DNA of 64,000 nucleotides from Flexithrix dorotheae DSM 6795 (GTDB taxonomy: Bacteria > Bacteroidota > Bacteroidia > Cytophagales > Flammeovirgaceae), in assembly GCF_000379765.1 (NCBI RefSeq), contig NZ_KB903437.1, positions 101,794 to 165,793 of the forward strand. Direction: 5' to 3'. Made by a program: the position numbers and the translations under genes. Positions within the stretch are counted from its first letter, which is position 1. Each line of letters opens with the position of its first letter. Positions 8,158-17,135 of the stretch are shown piece by piece. The notes beneath the pieces were generated by a model, which saw only the letters and a list, made by a program, of their open reading frames with translations, had not been told where the DNA came from and ran no database searches.

Positions 8158-9426
8158 ATGAGGATGATTTTTAAATTATTGAATTCTGCTCCACTTCTTA
8201 TTATTATTTACTTTTTATTGGGAATGAATATTAGATTATATTATTCTCCAGCTATAAAAGAAGGAATTAATACTGATTTATTTGAGCAGCTTCAATATTT
8301 AAGATCCCGAAGGGAACATGGTGCAGCAAAAGAAATGCAGCAATTATTTCCAGAAGGACTTTTGTTTTTCGAATGTTTATATGGTTTGGCCTGGGCTGAT
8401 TTTATATCACATATGGACCGTAATTCAGAAATTTCAAAACAAGGAAAAGTTGAAATTGAGAAATGTTTGAAGAATATTAATTCTCCTTCCTCAATGGAAA
8501 TCTTCCAGGAAGATTTGAAATTGAAAAATGGTGCATTTTTTTCCGGTTGGAGTAATTATTTATTAGGGAGAAAACTGGAAATTTCAGAAGAATCGGAAAG
8601 ATCAATTGCAGAAATAAATAAATTCAAAACAAATTGTATTAAAATTTCTGAGTCCTTAAAAAACTCTGAAACACCATATCTGGAAAGTTATACACATAAT
8701 TGTTGGCCGGCAGATGTAATTATCTGTGTAGCCTCTTTGGCCTTACACGACAGGGTTTTTGAGAAAAAGTACGACAGATTAATTGAAAATTGGATTGAAA
8801 AAGTAAAAAATAGACTTGATATTCATGGATTAATACCCCATTCTGTAAATTATAAAAGTGGAATACCACTGGAAAATGCAAGAGGAGAATCCCAAAGTTT
8901 AATTTTATCTTTTTTGCCAGAAATAGATTCTGCCTTTTCCAAACTTCAGTATTTAAGGTTTAAAGGATTATTTGTGGAGAAAAGATTGGGATTAAATGCA
9001 ATTAGGGAATATCCAAAGGGTATTGAAGGGCAAGGAGATATAGATTCTGGGCCGGTTATTTGGGGAATTGGGACGGCAGCCACAATTGTTGCACAAAGAG
9101 CTGCGCAAAATAACGGGGATTTTACATTAGCAAATCAAATTCAAAATGGAATAGAAGCATTTGGATTTCCAAAGGTTAATGGGGAGGGAAAATTTTACTT
9201 AAATGGATATTTAGATATGGGTGATGTTTTTATCGCTTGGACTCGTTCTACAGAAATAAAGCAAAATAGTAAATCAAATTCATGGTGGCAGTTTTCCTTC
9301 CATTTTTGGTCCTTATTAATTATTTTACCTTTGTTTTACTTTCTATTTCAAATATGGAAAAATCCAAAAAAAAGAATTGGCAAACCTAATAATTTCCAAC
9401 GATCTAATTTTCGGGATTCTGTTTAG
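8158..9426 (+). CDS. Membrane-anchored protein with toroid-like domain, unknown function
   Basis: A 422-residue protein with a transmembrane helix at about residues 9-25, a large extracytoplasmic domain, and a second helix near 378-398 followed by a basic tail. The domain contains SYTHNCWPADVIICVASLALHD and, near residue 298, GDIDSGPVIWGIGTAA. The DIDSGP box is the kind of motif seen in alpha/alpha-toroid enzymes and in proteins related to linalool dehydratase/isomerase, but I would not assign an activity from it. The gene starts 10 nt after the methyltransferase stop, suggesting an operon. Confidence 0.6.
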   Translation: MRMIFKLLNSAPLLIIIYFLLGMNIRLYYSPAIKEGINTDLFEQLQYLRSRREHGAAKEMQQLFPEGLLFFECLYGLAWADFISHMDRNSEISKQGKVEIEKCLKNINSPSSMEIFQEDLKLKNGAFFSGWSNYLLGRKLEISEESERSIAEINKFKTNCIKISESLKNSETPYLESYTHNCWPADVIICVASLALHDRVFEKKYDRLIENWIEKVKNRLDIHGLIPHSVNYKSGIPLENARGESQSLILSFLPEIDSAFSKLQYLRFKGLFVEKRLGLNAIREYPKGIEGQGDIDSGPVIWGIGTAATIVAQRAAQNNGDFTLANQIQNGIEAFGFPKVNGEGKFYLNGYLDMGDVFIAWTRSTEIKQNSKSNSWWQFSFHFWSLLIILPLFYFLFQIWKNPKKRIGKPNNFQRSNFRDSV

Positions 9427-9493
9427 AAAAAAATGTTAATTGACCCACTCTCAGCATTATTTTTTGAGTTTGGTTATATAAATACTTTAAGCT

Positions 9494-10093
9494 ATGAAAA
9501 AAATTATCACATTATTATTTGTGATCGCAGTAACTCAATTTCCTATCTCCTGTGACCAATGTGGAAATGAAGAACCATTAGAAGGAAAAATATCGGATTT
9601 AAGGAATTCTATTGGAACTTTTGAAAATGGTAAATTTTTAAATGAGGAAAGTAATAATTTTGAAATTGCCGCTATTCAAATTCAAATCAGCGAAATGGAA
9701 ATTTCCCAAAATATAATCATTCATGAAAATTTCAAAAATTCATTTCTAAATCAGGTTTATGCTTGTGATCCTCCCTTACCAGAACCAACTCAAAAGATAA
9801 ATGAAATTGGGATTACTGCTTCCCAATCCATTTTTTCTGGGGGAATTGAATATAAAGCCGGAAGTAGTCTAAATGAATTATTCAAAGTATCCAACCATGG
9901 TAATTCTACAATAAATGAATTTATAGCGGATCAAAATGAAGACCATTGGTTATTTGGGTATACAGGAAGTGAAATGGTTTTGAGCTTAAAGGAAAAACCA
10001 GATAATTCAATTAATCAAAAACTGAAGATAAAATTTGAATTTTCCGGTTTGGAAACCATTGAAGTTGAAACAGAAGAATTCAGGGTAAATTAA
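9494..10093 (+). CDS. Lipoprotein of unknown function
   Basis: A 199-residue lipoprotein with a signal ending in FPISC (Cys20) followed by DQCGNEEP. The body is Asn/Glu/Ile-rich, has few charged-lysine runs and seems beta-rich. Only two further cysteines (Cys23 and one in VYACDPP) are seen. I do not recognise a family. It is the last gene of the plus-strand run and faces the S10 peptidase gene tail to tail. The 106 nt between them are AT-rich and hold only weak A/T inverted repeats, so no firm terminator is called. Confidence 0.6.
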   Translation: MKKIITLLFVIAVTQFPISCDQCGNEEPLEGKISDLRNSIGTFENGKFLNEESNNFEIAAIQIQISEMEISQNIIIHENFKNSFLNQVYACDPPLPEPTQKINEIGITASQSIFSGGIEYKAGSSLNELFKVSNHGNSTINEFIADQNEDHWLFGYTGSEMVLSLKEKPDNSINQKLKIKFEFSGLETIEVETEEFRVN

Positions 10094-10199
10094 TGGGTTT
10101 TTCATCTCTTTTTATTGATAAAAAAAGGAACGATTATGTAATAATTACTTCTCAGGCTATAAAAAATAAAAAAATTGTTTATTAAAAAAACTTAATATT

Positions 10200-11723
10200 T
10201 CACTTCAAAACCTCCTGATAATAATCCAACACATCTTTTTGTAATTTTTCCAATGAAGGCTGGTGAATGTACATCATATGGCCGGCCTCATAGTAAGTCA
10301 TTCTGATATTATTTTTTAAAGATTCGTTCAGAAACATATGATTTACGGTATAGTCAGTAGCAAAATAGGGTGTAGCCAAATCGTAATAACCATTGCAAAT
10401 TAATACCTGTAAATCATGGTTGTGATGCATGGCCTGTCTCAAAGTTTCAGATACATTCAGGTATTCATTCTGCACATTGTCGTAATTCCAGGGTCTCACT
10501 CTTCCAGTAAGAATTTCATAAGGAAGTTCGGATTCAAATTTCAGGTTGTTTTTCAAGTGATGGTAGATAGCCATTGTATAAGGTCCGTATATGGTGGCAT
10601 TATAACTTGGATCAAAATCAAAAGTTTCACCTGAATCGTCATAGTCCAGCCCTTCCATTCTCCCATCCAAACGACCGATGGTAATGCCTTCATCTCTTCT
10701 CAATTCTTTACAGAATCTCAGGATATTGATTCTCAAATTAGTCTGAAGAATATAGGTTTTACTTAAACCGGTATATTCTGCAAGCTTTTGGGCAATTTGG
10801 TTTTTCTCTTCTGAACGCAGCCTGTCCCCTTTCATGAGCGCAGTAGAATATTCATTAAGGGCAAATGTTTCTACTTCATTTAGAAGTAATTTCAAATCCG
10901 CATATTTACTATCCAATTGTTTGTGGTACCAGGCTAAAGCTGAATATGTAGGTAAAAATAAGGGATAAGGTAAATCATTTCCCCGATTGAAACGGGCAGT
11001 TTGGAAATTGGTAATGGCTGAAATAAGTACCAAACCATTCAGATACATGCCATATTGGTTTTGCAAATGCCCGGATAAACCTGCGGCTCTTGTAGTACCA
11101 TAGCTTTCTCCAGCCAAAAATTTAGGAGAGCTCCATCTCCCAAATTTGGTAGTATATAAATGGATAAAAGCACCCACAGATTCGATATCTTCCTTATACC
11201 CTAAAAATTCTGTTTTGTCTACCCCTTCAGCAGGTCGGCTGTAGCCGGTTTCCACCGGATCAATAAAAACCAAATCGGTTTCTCCTAACCATGAATAAGG
11301 ATTATCCTCTATTTTATAAGGAGGTTTTAAAGCTTCTCCTTTTTCAGTCATAAGTATTCTTTTGGGACCAAGGCCGCCCATGTGCAGCCAGACTGAAGCA
11401 GAACCAGGACCTCCATTAAAAGTAAATGTTACCGGGCGTTTGGAAAGGTCAACAGGCTTTTGTGCATCATCTAAAGTATAAGCTGTAAAAAATATTTTGG
11501 CTTTGGATTCACCAACTTCATTTCTCAATATTAAATGGCCACATGTAGCAGTGTAATTAATAGTTTTCCCATCTAAAAGTTTCAACTGGTGTTTGGTGAT
11601 AGAAAGCTTTGGGTCCTCTTCTTTAATCAGTTTTTTATCATCTTTTTTTTGGGAAAAAACAGGACCAAAACTAATTGCTGAGTAGATTAAAAGAAAAGCA
11701 GAAAAATTAGCAAAGTGTTTCAT
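10200..11723 (-). CDS. S10 family serine carboxypeptidase
   Basis: A 507-residue secreted peptidase. I choose the ATG at 11721-11723 because it directly precedes a good signal peptide (MKHFANFSAFLLIYSAISFG) and removes a 50-nt overlap with the upstream MFS gene; an in-frame start at 11795 is possible but adds an implausible tail. The catalytic serine is in AGESYGTTRA, the aspartate in NGYYDLATPY, and the histidine in EAGHMMYIHQ near the C-terminus. FTFNGGPGSASVW forms the oxyanion region. The family removes C-terminal amino acids from peptides, here presumably in the periplasm or outside the cell. It lies 22 nt behind the MFS gene in the same direction. Confidence 0.92.
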   Translation of the reverse strand: MKHFANFSAFLLIYSAISFGPVFSQKKDDKKLIKEEDPKLSITKHQLKLLDGKTINYTATCGHLILRNEVGESKAKIFFTAYTLDDAQKPVDLSKRPVTFTFNGGPGSASVWLHMGGLGPKRILMTEKGEALKPPYKIEDNPYSWLGETDLVFIDPVETGYSRPAEGVDKTEFLGYKEDIESVGAFIHLYTTKFGRWSSPKFLAGESYGTTRAAGLSGHLQNQYGMYLNGLVLISAITNFQTARFNRGNDLPYPLFLPTYSALAWYHKQLDSKYADLKLLLNEVETFALNEYSTALMKGDRLRSEEKNQIAQKLAEYTGLSKTYILQTNLRINILRFCKELRRDEGITIGRLDGRMEGLDYDDSGETFDFDPSYNATIYGPYTMAIYHHLKNNLKFESELPYEILTGRVRPWNYDNVQNEYLNVSETLRQAMHHNHDLQVLICNGYYDLATPYFATDYTVNHMFLNESLKNNIRMTYYEAGHMMYIHQPSLEKLQKDVLDYYQEVLK

Positions 11724-11745
11724 AATTGTGTGTTGAAAAAATTTA

Positions 11746-13089
11746 TCAAGGTGTGGTTTTAAGCAATTGTCTTTTCCCTTTAGGCAGTTTGGCAAGCATT
11801 AAAAAGATGAACCCAGCGAAGAAGAACATAATCATGGCAATCATGCTGTTCCTCATACTTCCAGTAATTTGCTCGATAATCCCGTAGGAGAAAGTGCCAA
11901 TTACAATGGCTAGTTTTTCGGTAATATCATAAAAGCTAAAAAAGGAAGCGGTGTCTTTCGAATCTTTGGGAATCATTTTGGAATAAGTAGATCGGGACAA
12001 TGCCTGAATCCCCCCCATCACAAAACCTAAAACAGCAGCTAGTCCGTAAAATTGAGATTCTTTTTGTAATAAATATCCTCCAACACAAATGAGCATCCAT
12101 ATAAAAACTGCAGTGCCAATGGCAAATTTATTTCCCCGATGATCGGAAATTTTGGCAAAAGAATACGCGCCCAAAACAGCCACAATTTGGAGTATAAGTA
12201 CAACTGCAATCAGCTTTTCCCCTTCCATTCCAATTTCCTTTTCTCCAAATAATGGTGCAAGTAACATTACCGTTTGGACACCCATACTGTAAAAGAAAAA
12301 TGAGGTGAGAAACTTTTGAGTATTCGGATTATCAGCAAGTGCAGCAATCACTTTCTTAATTTCTGAAAAACCTTTGGTGAGGATTTTGGAAGTGATTTTA
12401 TTGCCTGTGGGGCGATCCTGTAGATAATGGAGTGCAATATGGGAAAAACCAAACCACCACAATCCGACCTGAAGGAAGGAAAGCCGGGTAGCAAAACCCT
12501 GTTCCAGCCCAAAGTTTTCATGAAATATGATGATCACCAAACTGGCCACCAATAAAATCACACTTCCAATATATCCCAAGGCAAAACCTTTGGCACTTAC
12601 ACCATCCATTTTATCCTGAGTAACAATTTCCGGTAAAAAGGCATTGTAAAAAACCAGCGCACCCGCATAGCCCACACTGGCGGTAATGGCACACAGAATG
12701 CCATATTCAATATTTGCCCCTGTAAAAAAGAACAGCCCAATGCAGCCCAACGATCCCAGATAAGAGAAAAATCGCATAAACCTGGTTTTCATTCCACTAT
12801 AATCCGCAATACCGGATAAAATTGGCGAAAGGAAAACAATGATTAAAAAGGAAAAGGAAATGGCATAAGAATACAATACGGAGTTGACAATTTTGAACCC
12901 GAAAAAATCTACCACATCTCCGTTAAAAGCATCAGATGTTGCTGCACTGTAAAAAACCGGGAAAATAGCTGCGGTAATCGTAAGGTTATAAACAGAATTT
13001 GCCCAGTCGTAAGAACACCATGCATTGATGATTTTGGGATCATTTTTTTTCATGGCTCCCACTTCCTTTGTTTGATCAGATATTTCCAA
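11746..13089 (-). CDS. MFS transporter of the UMF1 (Atg22-like) family
   Basis: A 447-residue transporter with about twelve hydrophobic segments. The opening INAWCSYDWANSVYNLTI is the signature start of the UMF1 family (Atg22-like permeases), and the LSPILSGIADYSGMKTRFM loop is the MFS motif A equivalent. Fungal Atg22 exports amino acids from the vacuole; bacterial substrates are mostly unknown. An alternative start at Met13 (13053) would match the domain edge more tightly. It is transcribed leftward and followed after 22 nt by the S10 carboxypeptidase, so a peptide breakdown plus amino-acid transport pairing is conceivable, but this is only inference. Confidence 0.87.
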   Translation of the reverse strand: MEISDQTKEVGAMKKNDPKIINAWCSYDWANSVYNLTITAAIFPVFYSAATSDAFNGDVVDFFGFKIVNSVLYSYAISFSFLIIVFLSPILSGIADYSGMKTRFMRFFSYLGSLGCIGLFFFTGANIEYGILCAITASVGYAGALVFYNAFLPEIVTQDKMDGVSAKGFALGYIGSVILLVASLVIIIFHENFGLEQGFATRLSFLQVGLWWFGFSHIALHYLQDRPTGNKITSKILTKGFSEIKKVIAALADNPNTQKFLTSFFFYSMGVQTVMLLAPLFGEKEIGMEGEKLIAVVLILQIVAVLGAYSFAKISDHRGNKFAIGTAVFIWMLICVGGYLLQKESQFYGLAAVLGFVMGGIQALSRSTYSKMIPKDSKDTASFFSFYDITEKLAIVIGTFSYGIIEQITGSMRNSMIAMIMFFFAGFIFLMLAKLPKGKRQLLKTTP

Positions 13090-13261
13090 GTTTTTATGAT
13101 TTACACCTAAATGCTTTTTGAAAACATTCCCGGCATTATTGAATACAAAATTTTTAGAACCTGAAAATAGATGCTTTAATTTTGAAAAACAAAAAGGAGT
13201 AATGGAGAATGTTTTTATCGAAAAAGATTTTATAGAATAAATCCAAATTCCTTCTGGTCTT

Positions 13262-13845
13262 AGCAGGGTTTTTCTGTGAAAACCCTGCAGGTTGAATTAA
13301 CTCTTGAAGAGTTTATAGGGTAGAATATTAAAAATTTATAAAAGTTGCAAAAACTTATCTTTAGAAGTTTTTGCAGCTTATTTGATTTTCTTACTGACCT
13401 TCCAAACAAAACTTCAATACTAAATTATAAGCAAGGCATGATGAGTTGGCTTTTGTCTATTTTTCCAGTCGATGAAAAATAGACGAAAAAATCTTGCCTT
13501 CAAAAAGGTTTTCCGAGCAAGTAAAGTAAGGATCTGCATCCCTTTCCCTCCAAGGACTTGAAGAAATTTACCTGTATCTGGGAATCTTTCCCACACTAAT
13601 TTTGAAGGCGGTCTCGCTTACATACAGCATTATCATAAAATGAGTTTATAGTAATTGAAAAGCCAAAAATATTTCATCCTTTATTGAAGTAGTTTGGTGT
13701 GGAAACCATACGTTTTATTAATTTTCAATATTCGGGATTAAAAACTCATCAAGAGTTGTCTACAAAATAATTCGTAATAATGTCAATTGTTCCTACAGCA
13801 TTTGAAGGGTTTCAAAAACGCAGGGTTCAAACAAAAACCCTGCTG
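13262..13845. repeat. Segment bounded by inverted pairs of palindromes
   Basis: Left end: a hairpin GCAGGGTTTT / AAAACCCTGC (13263-13288), then AACTCTTGAAGAGTT (13299-13313). Right end, in mirrored order: AACTCATCAAGAGTT (13743-13757), then GCAGGGTT / AACCCTGC (13820-13843). Read on the opposite strand, the right inner palindrome matches the left in 14 of 15 positions, and the right outer one shares AGCAGGGTTTTT and AACCCTGC with the left. Inside are two further strong hairpins with 11-bp stems, at 13346-13375 (TGCAAAAACTT) and 13455-13484 (GTCTATTTTTC). No transposase is present. It may be a non-autonomous mobile element or a cluster of dispersed palindromes. Confidence 0.5.
13815..13843 (-). 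terminator. Likely terminator of the nuoKLMN operon
   Basis: On the minus strand, 50 nt after the nuoN stop, GCAGGGTT (13843-13836) pairs with AACCCTGC (13827-13820) and is followed by GTTTTTG. A weaker hairpin with a T-run (AAGCACCAGTGCTTC then TTTTTT) lies directly after the nuoN stop. Confidence 0.55.
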
Positions 13846-13892
13846 GGACAGAATGCTGGATTTATCTTTAAAGAAAAAAGAAGCACTGGTGC

Positions 13893-15374
13893 TTAAAAAA
13901 GCAAAGTATTTAAAAACCCGGTCAATACATCTGGTTTGAAAAAGAAGAAAATCAACGGTAAAGTTAAAACTACAAGCAATGCAGTCTGGACGGGTTGAAT
14001 GGAAAATTGCTGATTTTCATTTGGCCTGAAAAACATGAAAAAGGGAATTTTCAAATAATAGAAAAGCGCAATTAAAGTATTAAACAAACCAAAAATAAAC
14101 AGGGTCAGCATAAAACCTTCCCCACTATTTTGATATGCTTCCCATAAGGCTGAGAAAATAAAAAGTTTTGCTGTAAACCCTGCGGTAATGGGTAAACCGG
14201 TGAGGGCAATCATGATGGTTACCACTAAAATTCCAATTACTGGAAAACTTAGACCTGTCCCTTTCATTTTTTCAATCGAATCATTTCCTGAAGTTTCTTC
14301 AAAAAACTGGATGAAAACAAAAGCCGCAAAATTCATAAATACATAAATGCCCAGGTAAAAGTATAAACCAGAATAGCCTGAAGCTGAAAGTGGGATAATT
14401 GCCAGCAGTAAAAAACCTGAATGGGCAATAGAAGAATAAGCCAGCATTCTTTTCGCACTTTTCTGCCATATAGCGGAAAAATTTCCAATCAAAATACTCA
14501 GGCCGGCTACGAACCCTAAAAGATAAATTATTCCTTTTTCCTCCTGCACAAAATTTTCAAATCCCTGGATGAAAGTTAAAAGCACTGCAATTCCTGCAGC
14601 TTTTGGGGCTACCGAAAAGAATGCGACCAAAGGAGTTGGTGCAGCTTCATAAACATCGGGTGTCCAGATGTGGAACGGAGCTGCGGAAATTTTGAAAAAT
14701 AATCCGCCAAGTGTCATCCCCAATGCAATGATTACCGGAATAGTTGGGATATGTGCTAAGCCGGAGGCTATTTCAGAAAATACTAAAGATCCGGAAAAAC
14801 CATAAAGCAATGACATTCCGTAGAGCATTACCCCGGAAGAAATTGCCCCAAAAAGTAAATATTTTATTCCTCCTTCTGCACCTTTTTTATCGAATTTGAA
14901 AACAGTGAGTACATAAGAAGTAATGGAAACCAACTCTATGGAAAGGTAAACCATAAGTAAATTATTCGCCATTGCCATAAGGTTGAGGCCAAGAATAATG
15001 GCGATGAACAAGCTATAAAACTCTCCATAATTTTTGAAATCTTCCTGCTTATTGTTTCCAGAAAGCATCATCATCAGGATAACCACCATTCCTGAAAAGT
15101 TGAATAAATACTTGAAAAACAGAGAACTTTTGTGGATGGCCAGCAAACCAAGCATGAATGGAGCTTCATTCCCGGTTCCCGTTTTTTGAATGAAGAGGAA
15201 ATTAATGGCTAATCCGATAAGGGCAACCACACCTAAAACCAATTTCTTTTTGCTGGTGAGGAAAAGTTCAATAATGATCAGCGCAATAAACAGCACCGCA
15301 AGCCATCCTTCTGCATAAAGAGAAGAAATACTTTCAAGAATATGGTTTAGTTTATCGCTCAGGCTCAAATTCAT
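13893..15374 (-). CDS. nuoN: NADH-quinone oxidoreductase subunit N
   Basis: A 493-residue, roughly 14-helix antiporter-like subunit of complex I (NDH-1). It sits in the membrane arm and contributes a proton path. Family markers are ELVSITSYVL near residue 145, the broken-helix region ISAAPFHIWTPDVYEAAPTPLVAFFSVAPKAAG (split here only for description), and the conserved lysines around KRMLAYSSIAHSGF. Length is normal. It is the last gene of nuoKLMN, starting 3 nt after the nuoM stop, and is followed by hairpin terminators at 13890-13815. Confidence 0.95.
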   Translation of the reverse strand: MNLSLSDKLNHILESISSLYAEGWLAVLFIALIIIELFLTSKKKLVLGVVALIGLAINFLFIQKTGTGNEAPFMLGLLAIHKSSLFFKYLFNFSGMVVILMMMLSGNNKQEDFKNYGEFYSLFIAIILGLNLMAMANNLLMVYLSIELVSITSYVLTVFKFDKKGAEGGIKYLLFGAISSGVMLYGMSLLYGFSGSLVFSEIASGLAHIPTIPVIIALGMTLGGLFFKISAAPFHIWTPDVYEAAPTPLVAFFSVAPKAAGIAVLLTFIQGFENFVQEEKGIIYLLGFVAGLSILIGNFSAIWQKSAKRMLAYSSIAHSGFLLLAIIPLSASGYSGLYFYLGIYVFMNFAAFVFIQFFEETSGNDSIEKMKGTGLSFPVIGILVVTIMIALTGLPITAGFTAKLFIFSALWEAYQNSGEGFMLTLFIFGLFNTLIALFYYLKIPFFMFFRPNENQQFSIQPVQTALLVVLTLPLIFFFFKPDVLTGFLNTLLF

Positions 15375-15377
15375 TCC

Positions 15378-17135
15378 TTACTTATTGATGGCTTGTAAAA
15401 TTATTTCCAGGTTTTCCTTTCCGGTAGCTTCTACAAAATTCACAAAATAATTCACAGAAGGGGAAATTACATCCAGTAGCAGATGCGGAAAAAGTCCCAG
15501 AATTATGGTCATAATAGCTAATGGCACAAACATGATAAGTTCTCTGGAGGAAAGATCAGTTAACTGATCAACTGCCAGATCTTTTTGAGCCCAGAAATTT
15601 CCCAGATACATTCTTTGCAAAGTCCATAAATAATAAGCCGCACCCAAAATTAATCCCAATGTAGAAACTATAGCCATCCAGATGGGTATAAGTCCATTGG
15701 CACTCTCAGATTTGAAAGCGCCAAGGAATACAAATAATTCTGCAACAAATCCTGAAAAACCAGGTAATCCCAAAGAAGCAAAAAAGGCAACCATTACCAT
15801 AGCGGAATAAACTGGCATTTTGGAAATCAAACCTTTGTAATTTTCTATTTCCAGATTGTGAGTTCTGTAATAAACTACTCCGGCTACCAAAAACAGCATA
15901 GCAGAAATAATACCGTGGCTGAACATTTGGTAGATTGCTCCATTAATGCCCTCAGTGGTTAAGGAAGCAATACCCAGCATCACAAATCCCATGTGTGAAA
16001 CTGAAGAATAGGCAATCAGTTTTTTCAAGTTATGCGTGCCCAAGGCTACGAATGCGCCATAAACAATGGCAATTACCCCAAATAAACCAATCCACCAGGA
16101 GAAATAAATCGCCCCTTCCGGGAAAATACTGTAGGGAATTCTCAATATGCCATACCCTCCTATTTTCAACAATATTCCGGCTAGCACTACTGAAATTGCA
16201 GTAGGGGCCTGAACGTGTGCATCGGGTAACCAGGTGTGTACCGGAACAGCGGGTAGCTTAATGGCAAATCCAATGAATAATAGCAGGAAGGCAATCAGCC
16301 GGGCATTTTCTCCGAAAAAGGAAGTAATTTCTCCTTTGAAAAAAATGCTGCCCGGAATATAATTTTCCGCATCCATCATGGCAATGAGACTAAAAGTTCT
16401 CACCAGGTTTTCAGGTTTGATCTGATCTACTTTTAGCATTTCCTGAACCTGCTCCACATTTTCAGTAGTGACATTTTCAACACTTTCCGTTAACCCTATT
16501 TTTACAGCAGTTGCAGCCGGGTCTATCACCGAAGTGTATAACCCAATCATTACAATCAGGATAAAGATAGATCCCAGCAAAGTATAAATAAAAAACTTAA
16601 TAGAAGCATATTCTCTTCTTGGTCCTCCCCAAATGCCTATCAGAAAGTACATGGGTAAAAGCATGAATTCGAAGAAAAGATAGAAAAGGAAAAAATCCAG
16701 TGCCATAAAACATCCCATAATGGTAGCACTTAGCACATTGAATAAAGCAAAGAACCCTTTTCTTTTATGACTAATTTCGAATGAGGAAATTGCCCCAATT
16801 ACCATTACAATGGCAGTAAGTAATACCATTGTACTGTTGAGTCCATCTAAACCCAGGAAATACTGAATTGAAATAGTACCCAGGGTTCCCAGATCAAGGT
16901 GGAGCCATTGGTGATTTTCCACCAGCTGAAAATTACCCTGATTATTTATTCCTACAGGAGCACCAGCCGACCAGTCCAGTTTCAGCATGACCAAAATGGA
17001 CAAAATGAGTTGAACAACTGTAGTGCCCAGTGTAATCCATTTTAAACTTCCATTAAGTGACTTTGGAAGTAAAAGGATAACAATTGCTGCTATCAGCGGG
17101 ACAAATATGAGTAATGAAAGTAAAGATTCACTCAT
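15378..17135 (-). CDS. nuoM: NADH-quinone oxidoreductase subunit M
   Basis: A 585-residue antiporter-like complex I subunit. LFYLFFEFMLLPMYFLIGIWG carries the conserved Glu of helix 5, and AIKLPAVPVHTWLPDAHV plus KKLIAYSSVSHMGFVMLG are the standard NuoM segments. It is longer than the usual ~500 residues because of a loop of about 70 residues (around 200-265, from PAATAVKIGL to the ENYIPGSIFF region) rich in Glu/Val/Asn; similar loops occur in other Bacteroidota NuoM. Its start overlaps the nuoL stop by 8 nt (17128-17135), so translation is probably coupled. Confidence 0.95.
   Translation of the reverse strand: MSESLLSLLIFVPLIAAIVILLLPKSLNGSLKWITLGTTVVQLILSILVMLKLDWSAGAPVGINNQGNFQLVENHQWLHLDLGTLGTISIQYFLGLDGLNSTMVLLTAIVMVIGAISSFEISHKRKGFFALFNVLSATIMGCFMALDFFLFYLFFEFMLLPMYFLIGIWGGPRREYASIKFFIYTLLGSIFILIVMIGLYTSVIDPAATAVKIGLTESVENVTTENVEQVQEMLKVDQIKPENLVRTFSLIAMMDAENYIPGSIFFKGEITSFFGENARLIAFLLLFIGFAIKLPAVPVHTWLPDAHVQAPTAISVVLAGILLKIGGYGILRIPYSIFPEGAIYFSWWIGLFGVIAIVYGAFVALGTHNLKKLIAYSSVSHMGFVMLGIASLTTEGINGAIYQMFSHGIISAMLFLVAGVVYYRTHNLEIENYKGLISKMPVYSAMVMVAFFASLGLPGFSGFVAELFVFLGAFKSESANGLIPIWMAIVSTLGLILGAAYYLWTLQRMYLGNFWAQKDLAVDQLTDLSSRELIMFVPLAIMTIILGLFPHLLLDVISPSVNYFVNFVEATGKENLEIILQAINK

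Larger units (their letters stand above)
13090..13892. other. 803-nt gene-free, palindrome-rich segment
   Basis: No convincing reading frame on either strand. The stretch holds at least six inverted repeats and the likely nuo terminator; the inner part (13262-13845) is described as a separate element. Sequence between 13380 and 13640 has moderate GC and word use like decayed coding DNA, but I could not read a recognisable peptide. Confidence 0.6.

Noticed and set aside
10094..10199. Possible terminator between the convergent lipoprotein and peptidase genes
   Set aside because: Only A/T inverted repeats without a GC stem; not distinguishable from background.
11724..11795. Longer start for the S10 carboxypeptidase
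   Set aside because: It would overlap the MFS gene by 50 nt and place 24 polar residues before a good signal peptide that has its own ATG at 11723.
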